NCBI RefSeq assembly: GCF_019303495.1
Contig: NZ_JAEVFI010000028.1
Location: 25,608-71,648, forward strand
Length of the DNA stretch: 46,041 nt
Direction of reading: 5' to 3'
DNA from: Streptomyces sp. JJ66
GTDB taxonomy: Bacteria; Actinomycetota; Actinomycetes; Streptomycetales; Streptomycetaceae
In this document: one piece after another, positions 1-8,272 of the stretch
Position numbering within the stretch: the first letter of the stretch is position 1
How the letters are laid out: every line of letters begins with the position of its first letter
Position numbers and translations under genes: made by a program
The notes under the pieces: model-generated
What the model was told of the DNA's origin: nothing
Seen by the model: the letters and a program-made list of their open reading frames with translations, nothing else
Database searches by the model: none

Positions 1-31
1 GTGGCCCCCCCGCCGCACGGCTGTTCCCTGG

Positions 32-838
32 CTACTTCTTCAGCGCCTCGTCGATCGCCTGGGTGAACTGCTCCGGGCTCGGCGCGGGCATGTTCGGGAT
101 CTCCAGCTTCTCGCCGTCCATGACGAGGGCCGGGGTGCCGGTGATGCCGTCCTTGTTGTCGTCGAACCTCTTCGACGCCTCCAGCGCCCAGCGGTCGAAC
201 GTGCCGTCCTTGACGTGCTGTTCGAACTCGGCGTTGTCCTTCAGCGCGTCCACCTCGTTGGCGACGTCCAGGAGGTACGCGTCGTCGGCGAACTCGTCCG
301 CGCTCTCCTGCGGGTGGTTCTCCTCGGAATACAGGGCGAACTTGTACTCCATGAACGCCTCCTCGCTCACGTCGAGTGCGGCGCCGAGCGCGCTCAGCGC
401 GTTCTTCGAGCCTTCGCCCCTGGCCATGTTGTCGATGAACGTGGCCATGACGTACGACACCTGGTACTTGCCGTCCTCAACGTCCTGCTTCAGCGTCGTG
501 CCCGCCGACTGCTCGAACGCGGCACACGCCGGGCAGCGCATGTCCTCGTAGACGGTCAGGGTCTTCTCGGCGTTTTCGTCGCCGATGAGGATGGTGGTGC
601 CCTTCTCGCCCGAGGTGTGCTCGGGGAGGACGAGTTCGGCGTCGGCTGCCTTGTCCCAGGGGTCACCCATCTGGGTGAGGGCGTAGCCGATGCCGCCGAC
701 GATCGCGAGGACGCCGACGACGGCGCCCACGACGCCCAGCTGACGGCGCCGCTTGTCCTTCCTGGCCTGCTGTTCGCGCTCGGCGCGCAGCCGCTCGCGG
801 GCGTTCCTCTTGGCTTCCTGGCTGTTGCGCTTGCTCAT
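32..838 (-). CDS. DsbA-family membrane-anchored thiol oxidoreductase
   Basis: The 268-residue protein has a very basic cytoplasmic N-terminus (about 1-33) and one membrane segment (about 34-54). An extracellular thioredoxin/DsbA-like domain follows, with a Cys-Pro-Ala-Cys redox motif at C102/C105 preceded by a TVYEDMRCPAC-type strand. A TGTPAL stretch near the end supplies the cis-proline loop expected of the family. It should act outside the membrane on thiols or disulfides of exported proteins; the substrate is unknown. It lies 51 nt downstream of a membrane-protein gene on the same strand and may be cotranscribed with it. A second protein of this design lies at 33948-34751. Bases 1-31 beyond its stop hold nothing recognisable. 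Confidence 0.88.
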   Translation of the reverse strand: MSKRNSQEAKRNARERLRAEREQQARKDKRRRQLGVVGAVVGVLAIVGGIGYALTQMGDPWDKAADAELVLPEHTSGEKGTTILIGDENAEKTLTVYEDMRCPACAAFEQSAGTTLKQDVEDGKYQVSYVMATFIDNMARGEGSKNALSALGAALDVSEEAFMEYKFALYSEENHPQESADEFADDAYLLDVANEVDALKDNAEFEQHVKDGTFDRWALEASKRFDDNKDGITGTPALVMDGEKLEIPNMPAPSPEQFTQAIDEALKK

Positions 839-889
839 GGTGGGGTGTCGCTCCGTGAGTGGGGTGGGTCAGGGGGGCCGGACGCGGGC

Positions 890-1576
890 TCAGCCCGCGA
901 GGGCGGCGCGGGGCGGGCCGCGTCGTACCACGGAGTGCGTCAGGAGCGGCAGGGACGGCAGCGAGCGCACCCGGTGCGCGGCGCGGGTGCCGGCGGGCGG
1001 GGCTGGCGGTGCCGGTGCGGCAGCGGCGAGGCGGGCGCTGGAGGGCGGCCACAGCAGTTCGTACGCGGTCGCGGCGGCGGCCCGCAGTAGCCGGGCGAAC
1101 GCCTCCTCGCCGCGCCACAGCCACACTGCGGCGGCCAGGCCGACGGCGACGTGCCCGCCGAGCAGCAGCCACGGGGCGGCCGGGTGGGCCAGGGCCGGGG
1201 CGGTGCCGTCGGCGGCCATGCGGGCCAGCGGCGTGCCGAAGCCGCCACCGGTGCAGAGCAGGTCCACGCCGAGTGTGCGCAGCGGACCGGTGACCGGACC
1301 GCCCGCGGTGCCGTAGCAGGCGATCTGGCCACTGGTGAAGACGGTGTCCGCCGCCAGCTCCAGCGGTATGAGGACGGCGGCGATGCCCCCGAGACCGCGT
1401 CTGCGGTCGCCGAGCCAGAAGGCGCACAGGAAGACGCCCGCGGCGACGGCCAGCAGGATGGGCAGCGGTACCGGGTTCGCCGTGAGCAGCACGTGGGTGC
1501 CCGCGGACAGCGTGACGCACACCGCGGTGAAGACCGCGGCGCGCCCTGTCCGCATACCGGCCCCAGACTCACCCAT
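890..1576 (-). CDS. Multi-pass membrane protein, function unknown
   Basis: About 228 residues with roughly four or five hydrophobic segments (FTAVCVTLSAGTHVLL, LAVAAGVFLCAFWLG, a GGIAAVLIPLELAAD stretch, WLLLGGHVAVGLAAAVWLW) and a proline/arginine-rich C-terminal tail. I chose the ATG at 1576 because it is preceded by a GGGG-type ribosome site and starts just before the first membrane segment; an upstream start at 1633 is open but has no support. Cysteines in IACYG and LLCTGGG fall between membrane segments. The gene is followed on the same strand by a DsbA-like gene, so a redox partnership is possible but is inference only. I do not recognise the family. Confidence 0.7.
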   Translation of the reverse strand: MGESGAGMRTGRAAVFTAVCVTLSAGTHVLLTANPVPLPILLAVAAGVFLCAFWLGDRRRGLGGIAAVLIPLELAADTVFTSGQIACYGTAGGPVTGPLRTLGVDLLCTGGGFGTPLARMAADGTAPALAHPAAPWLLLGGHVAVGLAAAVWLWRGEEAFARLLRAAAATAYELLWPPSSARLAAAAPAPPAPPAGTRAAHRVRSLPSLPLLTHSVVRRGPPRAALAG

Positions 1577-1697
1577 CGGCCCCGAGTGTGCCACGGCCCG
1601 GATAAGCGCCGGGTGAAACCCCCGGAGCCGCAACCGACGCGTGACCGTGGCTGAGGCGGGTGGGCCTGCCGTGGGCGGAGATGTCAGAGGGGAGTCA

Positions 1698-1703
1698 TAG
1701 ACT
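1698..1703 (+). promoter_or_regulatory. Candidate -10 box for dnaE
   Basis: TAGACT fits the TAnnnT consensus of the principal actinomycete sigma factor and lies 40 nt before the dnaE GTG. No convincing -35 is visible, so this is tentative. A transcript starting about 7 nt downstream would carry a short leader containing the GGAGG at 1730-1734. Confidence 0.35.
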
Positions 1704-1743
1704 CGGCGGCGCCCTGAGAGAACCGTGCCGGAGGTGCCGCCCC

Positions 1744-4700
1744 GTGTCCGACCAGCCGTTCACGCATCTGCACGTGCACACACAGTATTCGCTGCTTGAC
1801 GGTGCGGCGCGCCTGAAGGACATGTTCAAGGCGTGCAACGAGATGGAGATGTCCCACATCGCCATGACGGACCACGGCAACCTGCACGGGGCGTACGACT
1901 TCTTCCACCAGGCCGAGGGCGCGGGGGTGACGCCGATCGTCGGCATCGAGGCGTACGTCGCGCCCGAGTCACGGCGGTTCACGCGGCCGGTGCGCTGGGG
2001 TGCGCCGCACCAGAAGCGGGACGACGTCTCCGGTGGCGGCGCCTACACCCACATGACGATGTGGGCGCGTGACCTCACCGGCCTGCACAACCTCTACCGC
2101 GCCCAGTCCCGCGCGAGCCTGGAGGGCTTCTTCCGCAAGCCCCGCATGGACCGCGAGCTGCTTGCCGAGTACGCCGAGGGCCTGATGGCCACCACCGGCT
2201 GTCCCTCGGGCGAGGTGTCCACGAAGATCCGCCTCGGGCAGCTGGACGAGGCGCTGAAGGCGGCCGGGGAGTTCCAGGACATCTTCGGCAAGGAGAACTT
2301 CTTCGTCGAGTTGATGGACCACAACATCGACATCGACCGGCGGGCCCGGGCGGGCCTGGAGGAGATCGCCCGCAAGCTCGGCGCCCCCTTCGTGGTCACC
2401 AACGACTCGCACTACACCTACGAGCACGAGTCCAGCGCGCACGACACCCTGCTGTGCATCCAGACCGGCAGCAACCTCTCCGACCCGGACCGCTTCAAGT
2501 TCGACGGCTCCGGCTACTACCTGAAGTCGGCCGCCGAGATGTACGCGATCGACAACTCCGACGCGTGGCAGGAGGGCTGCCGCAACACCCAGCTGCTCAT
2601 CGCGGACCGCATCGACACCAGTGGCATGTTCAAGCCGCGCAACCTGATGCCCCGCTTCGACGTGCCGGACGGGTTCGACGAGGTGACCTGGTTCCAGGAG
2701 GAGGTGGGGCGCGGCATGGCCCGCCGCTACCCGGGCGGCGTGCCGGAGGACCGGCAGCGGCAGGCGGCCTACGAGATGGGCGTCATCATCGAGATGGGGT
2801 TCCCGGGCTACTTCCTCGTGGTGGCCGACTTCATCATGTGGGCCAAGAACAACGGCATCGCGGTGGGCCCGGGCCGGGGCTCGGCGGCCGGTTCGATCGT
2901 CGCGTACGCCATGGGCATCACCGACCTCGACCCGATCGACCACGGCCTGATCTTCGAGCGGTTCCTCAACCCCGAGCGCGTCTCCATGCCCGATGTGGAC
3001 ATCGACTTCGACGAGCGCAGGCGCGGTGAGGTGATCCGCTACGTCACCGAGAAGTACGGCGCCGACAAGGTCGCCATGATCGGTACGTACGGCACGATCA
3101 AGGCGAAGAACGCGATCAAGGACTCCGCCCGCGTGCTGGGCTACCCGTACGCCGTGGGCGACCGCATCACCAAGGCGATGCCCGCCGACGTCCTCGGCAA
3201 GGGCCTGCCGCTGTCGGGCATCACCGACAAGGACCACCCGCGCTACAGCGAGGCGGGCGAGATCCGCTCGATGTACGAGAACGAGCCGGACGTCACCAAG
3301 GTCATCGACGCCGCCCGGGGCATCGAGGGCCTGGTGCGGCAGATGGGTGTGCACGCGGCGGGCGTGATCATGTCCAGCGAGCCGCTGATCGACCACGTGC
3401 CGGTGTTCTCGCCGAAGAACGACGGCGTCGTCGTCACCCAGTGGGACTACCCGAGCTGTGAGTCGCTCGGCCTGCTGAAGATGGACTTCCTGGGCCTACG
3501 CAACCTCACGATCATGGACGACGCGCAGAAGGCCATCAAGAAGAACAAGGGCGTCGAGATCCAGCTGCTCGACCTCCCGCTGGACGACCCGAAGACCTAC
3601 GAACTGCTCCAGCGCGGCGACACCCTCGGCGTCTTCCAGTTCGACGGCGGTCCGATGCGCTCGCTGCTGCGCATGATGAAGCCCGACAACTTCGAGGACA
3701 TCTCCGCCGTCTCGGCCCTGTACCGGCCCGGCCCGATGGGCATGAACTCGCACATCAACTACGCGCTGCGCAAGAACGGCCAGCAGGAGATCACCCCGAT
3801 CCACCCGGAGCTGGAGGAACCTCTCAAGGAGGTCCTGGACATCACCTACGGCCTGATCGTGTACCAGGAGCAGGTGCAAAAGGCCGCCCAGGTGCTCGCC
3901 GGGTACACGCTCGGCCAGGCCGACCTCCTGCGCCGCGCGATGGGCAAGAAGAAGCTCGAAGTCCTGGAGAAGGAGTTCGTCAGCTTCCAGCAGGGCGCCC
4001 GGGCGAACGGCTTTTCGGACGAGGCGATCAAGGCCGTGTGGGACGTGCTGGTCCCGTTCGCCGGCTACGCGTTCAACAAGGCGCACTCCTCGGCGTACGG
4101 GCTGGTCACCTACTGGACGGCGTACCTGAAGGCCAACTACCCGGCCGAGTACATGTCCGCGCTGCTCACCTCGGTGCGCGACGACAAGGACAAGTCGGCG
4201 GTCTACCTCAACGAGTGCCGCCGCATGGGCATCAAGGTGCTGCCGCCGGACGTCAACGAGTCCGACGCCAACTTCACCCCGCGCGGTGACGACACGATCG
4301 TCTTCGGTCTCACCGCGGTGCGCAACGTCGGCCAGAACGTGGTGGACTCGATCGTGCGCTGCCGCAGGTCCAAGGGCGCCTACGAGTCCTTCCCGGACTT
4401 CCTGGACAAGGTGGAGGCCGTCGTCTGTAACAAGCGCACGGTTGAATCGCTGATCAAGGCGGGCGCGTTCGACGAGCTGGGCCACACCCGCAAGGGGCTC
4501 ACCGCCCAGTTCGAGCCGATGATCGACAACGTGGTGCAGGTCAAGCGCAAGGAGGCCGAGGGCCAGTTCGACCTGTTCGGCGACCTCGGCGGGGACGACG
4601 GCGAGGACGGCCCCGGCTTCGGCCTGGACGTGCAGTTCTCGCCGGAGGAGTGGGAGAAGACCTACCTGCTCGCCCAGGAGCGGGAGATGCTGGGCCTGTA

Positions 4701-5286
4701 CGTCTCCGACCACCCGCTGTTCGGCATCGAGCACGTGCTGAACGAGAAGGCCGACGCGGGCATCTCCCAGCTCACCGGCGGCGAGTACAGCGACGGCTCG
4801 ACGGTCACCATCGGCGGCATCATCTCCGGCCTCCAGCGCAAGATGACCAAGCAGGGCAACGCCTGGGCCATCGCCACCGTGGAGGACCTGGCCGGCTCCA
4901 TCGACTGCATGTTCTTCCCCGCCACCTACCAACTCGTCTCCACGCAGCTGGTGGAGGACGCGGTGGTGTTCGTCAAGGGCCGTCTGGACAAGCGCGAGGA
5001 CGTGCCGCGGCTGGTGGCGATGGAGCTGATGGTCCCCGACCTCAGTGAGGCGTCGGCCAACGCGCCGGTGACGATCACGATCCCGACGGTGAAGCTCACG
5101 CCGCCGCTGGTGGCCCGGCTGGGCGAGGTCCTCACGCACCACCGGGGCGCGTCCGAGGTGCGGGTGCGCTTGCAGGGGGCGCGCCGGACGACGGTGCTGC
5201 GCCTGGACCGGCACCGGGTGACGGCCGACCCGGCCTTGTTCGGCGACCTGAAGGAACTCCTCGGCCCGGCCTGCCTCGCGAGCTGA
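1744..5286 (+). CDS. dnaE: DNA polymerase III alpha subunit DnaE1
   Basis: The 1180-residue replicative polymerase catalyses chromosomal DNA chain elongation. The GTG at 1744 is chosen because GGAGG lies 9 nt upstream and the protein then starts VSDQPFTHLHVH, directly at the PHP domain with its HLHVH metal-binding motif at residues 8-12. The palm carries the PDVDIDF catalytic motif (about 416-422) after GPGRGSAAGS (about 377-386). Helix-hairpin-helix and OB-fold regions follow, with an FDLFGDLGG segment that resembles a beta-clamp-binding motif (inference). Upstream in-frame starts (1660, 1681) would add residues not expected in the family. Length matches the usual actinobacterial DnaE1. Identification is secure. 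Confidence 0.98.
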   Translation: MSDQPFTHLHVHTQYSLLDGAARLKDMFKACNEMEMSHIAMTDHGNLHGAYDFFHQAEGAGVTPIVGIEAYVAPESRRFTRPVRWGAPHQKRDDVSGGGAYTHMTMWARDLTGLHNLYRAQSRASLEGFFRKPRMDRELLAEYAEGLMATTGCPSGEVSTKIRLGQLDEALKAAGEFQDIFGKENFFVELMDHNIDIDRRARAGLEEIARKLGAPFVVTNDSHYTYEHESSAHDTLLCIQTGSNLSDPDRFKFDGSGYYLKSAAEMYAIDNSDAWQEGCRNTQLLIADRIDTSGMFKPRNLMPRFDVPDGFDEVTWFQEEVGRGMARRYPGGVPEDRQRQAAYEMGVIIEMGFPGYFLVVADFIMWAKNNGIAVGPGRGSAAGSIVAYAMGITDLDPIDHGLIFERFLNPERVSMPDVDIDFDERRRGEVIRYVTEKYGADKVAMIGTYGTIKAKNAIKDSARVLGYPYAVGDRITKAMPADVLGKGLPLSGITDKDHPRYSEAGEIRSMYENEPDVTKVIDAARGIEGLVRQMGVHAAGVIMSSEPLIDHVPVFSPKNDGVVVTQWDYPSCESLGLLKMDFLGLRNLTIMDDAQKAIKKNKGVEIQLLDLPLDDPKTYELLQRGDTLGVFQFDGGPMRSLLRMMKPDNFEDISAVSALYRPGPMGMNSHINYALRKNGQQEITPIHPELEEPLKEVLDITYGLIVYQEQVQKAAQVLAGYTLGQADLLRRAMGKKKLEVLEKEFVSFQQGARANGFSDEAIKAVWDVLVPFAGYAFNKAHSSAYGLVTYWTAYLKANYPAEYMSALLTSVRDDKDKSAVYLNECRRMGIKVLPPDVNESDANFTPRGDDTIVFGLTAVRNVGQNVVDSIVRCRRSKGAYESFPDFLDKVEAVVCNKRTVESLIKAGAFDELGHTRKGLTAQFEPMIDNVVQVKRKEAEGQFDLFGDLGGDDGEDGPGFGLDVQFSPEEWEKTYLLAQEREMLGLYVSDHPLFGIEHVLNEKADAGISQLTGGEYSDGSTVTIGGIISGLQRKMTKQGNAWAIATVEDLAGSIDCMFFPATYQLVSTQLVEDAVVFVKGRLDKREDVPRLVAMELMVPDLSEASANAPVTITIPTVKLTPPLVARLGEVLTHHRGASEVRVRLQGARRTTVLRLDRHRVTADPALFGDLKELLGPACLAS

Positions 5287-5441
5287 CGCCCGCCCCAGCC
5301 CGCCCGGCCGCGGGTGCCCGGTCTCCGTACCGCTTCCCGCGCGCGGGCGTCGCCTCCACCTTCCGGCCGCGACGAAGCCGCTCTCGGGCTGGGACGGCCT
5401 GGGGCGAAGCAGCCGGAGGCGGGGAGGGGGGTCGCACGGGG

Positions 5442-5472
5442 AAGGGCGCGACCCGTTGCGGGCCGCGCCCTT
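5442..5472. terminator. Bidirectional hairpin after dnaE
   Basis: AAGGGCGCG (5442-5450) pairs perfectly with CGCGCCCTT (5464-5472). The loop itself can form an inner CCCG/CGGG stem (5452-5455 with 5459-5462), giving one long hairpin. It sits between the ends of two convergent genes, dnaE (plus, ends 5286) and the small basic protein (minus, ends 5506). It has no long U tract, as is usual in GC-rich actinomycetes. The rest of 5287-5505 shows no gene. Confidence 0.6.
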
Positions 5473-5505
5473 GCCGTGCCGCGTGCGAAGAGGCTGGGGA
5501 AGCGG

Positions 5506-5649
5506 TTAGTTGTGACCCATCCGCTTCGGCTTGCGCGTCGAGCCCGAGCCCGATTCCTCGCCGCGCGCCTCCTGCGTGCTCTCCGGCCGCTCCGGCAGTT
5601 GTCCGGAGCGGCCTGGTTTCTGGCGATCTCGGTTCTTCTTCTTGGCCAC
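5506..5649 (-). CDS. Small very basic protein (47 aa), unknown function
   Basis: The GTG start at 5649 is set by a perfect AAGGAGG ribosome-binding site 6 nt upstream, which makes the gene convincing despite its size. The product begins VAKKKNRDRQKPGRSGQ and ends KRMGHN with a TAA stop. It has no hydrophobic segment, is rich in Lys/Arg/Ser/Glu and is probably disordered. It converges on dnaE with a shared hairpin terminator between them and diverges from the NYN-domain gene across a 241-bp gap. I do not recognise a function; the composition would suit nucleic-acid or ribosome association, but that is a guess. Confidence 0.75.
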   Translation of the reverse strand: MAKKKNRDRQKPGRSGQLPERPESTQEARGEESGSGSTRKPKRMGHN

Positions 5650-5890
5650 GCTGAACCTCCTTGGGGTCCTGGGAACAAGGCCGTACTCAGATTCACATGG
5701 GGCGACACTCTTCGCATTTCGGGCAATACCCTTCGTGTGCGCGGCTGTCCGTGCCCACATCCGCACGCTCTGCCCACGCTTTCGCCACGCCGAAGATCGA
5801 GTTCGGGCTGATAACCCCGGTACGGTCGGGGCAGACTCGAAAGAAACAGGCCGACGGCTGACTGTGCTGTCCGACGAGAGTGGGTGGACC
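5650..5890. promoter_or_regulatory. Divergent intergenic region with possible micro-ORF
   Basis: This gap separates the small basic gene (minus) from the NYN gene (plus) and should hold both promoters. It is visibly less GC-rich than the coding sequence around it. On the minus strand a GTG-initiated frame at 5758-5693 encodes 21 residues ending in a YCPKCEECRPM stretch (CxxCxxC), 43 nt upstream of the small gene. Its third-position GC is lower than in neighbouring genes and I see no strong ribosome-binding site, so it is not called as a gene. No clear -35/-10 pair was identified. Confidence 0.4.
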
Positions 5891-7132
5891 GTGGACCGCT
5901 GCGTCGTCCTGGTGGACGCCGGTTATCTGCTGGGTGCCGCCGCGAGCCTGTTGGCCGGAGAGCCCGCCCGCTCCGGCATCACCGTCGATCACACCGCGCT
6001 GATCCAGGGCCTGCGCGAGCGCGCCGAGGCCGAGACGGGCTGCGCGCTGCTGCGGATCTACTGGTTCGACGGCGCCCCCGACCGGGTGCCGCAGCCCGAG
6101 CACCGCAGGCTGCGCGTCATGCCCCGCGTCACGGTACGACTGGGCGCCCTCACCCGGACGGACGGCCGCTGGGCGCAGAAGGGCGTGGACGCGGCCATGC
6201 ACGCCGAGCTGACCGAGCTGGCCCGCAACCGGGCCTGCTCCGACATCGTGCTCGTCACCGGCGACGGCGACCTGCTGCCCGGCCTGATGTCCGCCAAGGA
6301 ACACGGCGTCGCCGTCCACCTGTGGGCGCTGCAGGCGGCCGACGGTGACTACAACCAGTCCGAGGACCTGGTCGCCGAGGCCGATGAACGCCGGGTGCTG
6401 GACCGGGAGTGGATCACCCGGGCCGTCCAGGCGAAGGAGACCGTCTGCCCCGGGGCACCGCAGCCGCCCACCCGCCCCGACATCGCCGCCATCCTCGCCG
6501 CCCCGCTGCCCGAACCGCCGCGCTCCTCCCGCTCGCCGTCCGCACTGGCCGGCAAGAACGGCGCGGCGGCACCGCCCGGCCCGGCCCCGTCCGCTCCGGC
6601 CCCCGAGGAGGAACCGTCCGAGACCCACGCGCGCGGGGTGCCCACGCCGAAGGACCTCGCCGAGCTGGGCCGCCCCGCGCCCGCCCCGCACAGCGCGCCG
6701 CCCCCGGCGCCCGCCGCCACCCTGCGCTGGTCCTCGGAGAAGGGCTGGGTGGACCGGGGCGGGGCCCCGGCCGAGCCGCCGGAGGCCGGTGCGCTGCCGA
6801 CGCTGGCGCAGCTCACGACGGCCGAGCAGCGCTGGGCCGACCGCGAGGAGGACATCACGGCCGTCAGCGGGGACCCGTTCGAGGTCGGCCAGGTCTTCGC
6901 CCGCCGCTGGCTCGCGCGCCTGGGCGGTCACGGGCACCTGGAGCAGCTGACGACGCTGTACCCGCGCATTCCGCACCGCATCGACGGCGAGCTGCTGCGG
7001 TACGCCGCGCGCTTCGGGCTGCTGGCCCACAAGGACGACCAGATCGACGAGAACGACCGGTACGCGATCCGCGCGGGCTTCTGGCGCGAGGTGGACGGCC
7101 ACACGGACACGGAGCGCGCTCCGGCCGAGTAG
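5891..7132 (+). CDS. NYN-domain (PIN-like) protein
   Basis: The 413-residue protein starts with an NYN/LabA-type fold: VDRCVVLVDAGYLLG (1-15) carries the first acidic residue, IYWFDGAPD the second strand, and VTGDGDLLPGLMSAKEHG the acidic catalytic cluster. Families with this arrangement are metal-dependent RNases or RNA-binding regulators. A long Pro/Ala-rich linker (about 190-280) leads to a conserved-looking C-terminal helical domain ending near GFWREVDGHTD. I chose GTG 5891 because it opens directly on the domain; earlier in-frame starts (for example 5867) add residues with no family support. The substrate is unknown. It lies 126 nt before an ABC transporter that has its own leaderless promoter. 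Confidence 0.85.
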   Translation: MDRCVVLVDAGYLLGAAASLLAGEPARSGITVDHTALIQGLRERAEAETGCALLRIYWFDGAPDRVPQPEHRRLRVMPRVTVRLGALTRTDGRWAQKGVDAAMHAELTELARNRACSDIVLVTGDGDLLPGLMSAKEHGVAVHLWALQAADGDYNQSEDLVAEADERRVLDREWITRAVQAKETVCPGAPQPPTRPDIAAILAAPLPEPPRSSRSPSALAGKNGAAAPPGPAPSAPAPEEEPSETHARGVPTPKDLAELGRPAPAPHSAPPPAPAATLRWSSEKGWVDRGGAPAEPPEAGALPTLAQLTTAEQRWADREEDITAVSGDPFEVGQVFARRWLARLGGHGHLEQLTTLYPRIPHRIDGELLRYAARFGLLAHKDDQIDENDRYAIRAGFWREVDGHTDTERAPAE

Positions 7133-7182
7133 CGGCGCGCCCCACGCGGCGTGAAGGCGGCGTGCAGAACGCGGGGTCCCGG

Positions 7183-7221
7183 CCGAAGGCCGGGGGAGGG
7201 CGCCCGAAGGCCGGGGGAGGG
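7183..7221. repeat. Tandem 18-bp repeat, two copies
   Basis: CCGAAGGCCGGGGGAGGG occurs at 7183-7200 and again, identically, at 7204-7221, a 21-bp period. It lies in the intergenic region just upstream of the -10 box of the ABC transporter. It looks like a common GC-rich slippage repeat; a role in regulation is unproven. Confidence 0.8.
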
Positions 7222-7244
7222 AACGGGGTGCGGAACGCAGCGCG

Positions 7245-7250
7245 TACCCT
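7245..7250 (+). promoter_or_regulatory. -10 box for leaderless ABC transporter mRNA
   Basis: TACCCT matches TAnnnT and ends 8 nt before the GTG start at 7259, the spacing expected when transcription begins at or next to the start codon. No ribosome-binding site is present between them, consistent with a leaderless transcript. Confidence 0.6.
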
Positions 7251-7258
7251 CGTACGTC

Positions 7259-8272
7259 GTGGAGACGGGCACACCGCAGGACGGCACCAGCGGCGGGCCG
7301 GTGTGCGCCGTACGGGACCTGGTGAAGACGTACCCCGCACAGCGGTCCCGGCGCCGGGCGCCCGCGAGCCCCGCCGTCCGCGCCAGTGACGGCGTCACCC
7401 TCACCGTGCGGCGTGGCGAGCTGTTCGGCCTGCTCGGGCCGAACGGCGCCGGCAAGTCCACCCTCGTGCGTCAGCTCACCGGCCTGCTGCGGCCCGACGC
7501 GGGCGAGATCACCGTCCTCGGCCACGACCTCGTGCGCCACCCCGGGCGCGCCGCGCGGCTGCTGGCCTACCTCGGTCAGGAGTCCACCGCGCTGGAGGAG
7601 CTGACCGTCTGGCTGGCCGCCGAGACCACCGCCCGGCTGCGCGGCCTGCCCGCCGCCGACGCCCGCCGGGCGACCGGCGCCGTGCTGGAGGAGCTGGGCC
7701 TGACCGAACTGGCCGCCCGGCCCCTCAAACGCCTCTCCGGCGGTCAGCGCCGCCTGGCCTGCGTGGCGACCGCGCTGGTGGGGGAGCGGCCACTCCTGGT
7801 GCTCGACGAGCCGACGACCGGCATGGACCCGGTCGCCCGCCGCGCCGTGTGGGCCGCCGTGGACCGGCGCCGCGCCGAGCGTGGCGCGACGGTCGTGCTC
7901 GTCACCCACAACGTCATCGAGGCGGAGTCCGTGCTGGACCGCGTGGCCGTGCTGGACCGTGGCCGGGTCATCGCCTGCGACACCCCCGGCGGGCTCAAGG
8001 CCCTCGTCGGCGACGACGTCCGGCTGGAACTGGTGTGGCGTGACGGGCCGCCGCTGCACGTCCCCGAGGTCGCCGCGCTGTACCCGGCCGCCGAGCGCGC
8101 CGGACGCCGCTGGACGCTGCGGCTGCCCCCGGACGACGCCCGCGCGGCCGTCTCCGCCGTCACCAGCGGCGCGGCGTTCCCCGCTCTCGACGACTTCTCC
8201 CTCGCCACGCCGAGCCTGGAGGACGTCTACCTGGCCCTCGGCGGCCGTACGGAAGGTCTGGTGAAGGCGTGA
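7259..8272 (+). CDS. ABC transporter ATP-binding protein
   Basis: About 337 residues. The nucleotide-binding domain has Walker A GPNGAGKST (about 60-68), signature LSGGQRR, Walker B LLVLDEPTTGMD and the switch histidine in VLVTHN. The about 100-residue C-terminal extension ending SLEDVYLALGG is typical of ABC-2 exporters of the DrrA/CcmA type. It would energise export by the membrane protein encoded next, whose GTG overlaps this gene's TGA. GTG 7259 is preferred over the ORF's earlier start at 7151 because of the -10 box 8 nt upstream. The exported substrate cannot be read from the sequence. Confidence 0.93.
   Translation: METGTPQDGTSGGPVCAVRDLVKTYPAQRSRRRAPASPAVRASDGVTLTVRRGELFGLLGPNGAGKSTLVRQLTGLLRPDAGEITVLGHDLVRHPGRAARLLAYLGQESTALEELTVWLAAETTARLRGLPAADARRATGAVLEELGLTELAARPLKRLSGGQRRLACVATALVGERPLLVLDEPTTGMDPVARRAVWAAVDRRRAERGATVVLVTHNVIEAESVLDRVAVLDRGRVIACDTPGGLKALVGDDVRLELVWRDGPPLHVPEVAALYPAAERAGRRWTLRLPPDDARAAVSAVTSGAAFPALDDFSLATPSLEDVYLALGGRTEGLVKA

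Noticed and set aside
1151..1654. Plus-strand ORFs opposite the membrane protein upstream of dnaE
   Set aside because: Charged low-complexity products with no hydrophobic pattern; the minus-strand frame gives coherent membrane helices.
3496..5214. 572-codon open frame antisense to dnaE
   Set aside because: Same codon-bias artefact: low-complexity arginine, histidine and valine-rich product opposite a secure essential gene.
5661..5861. 66-codon plus-strand ORF upstream of the NYN gene
   Set aside because: No ribosome site, poor third-position GC, and it occupies the divergent promoter gap.
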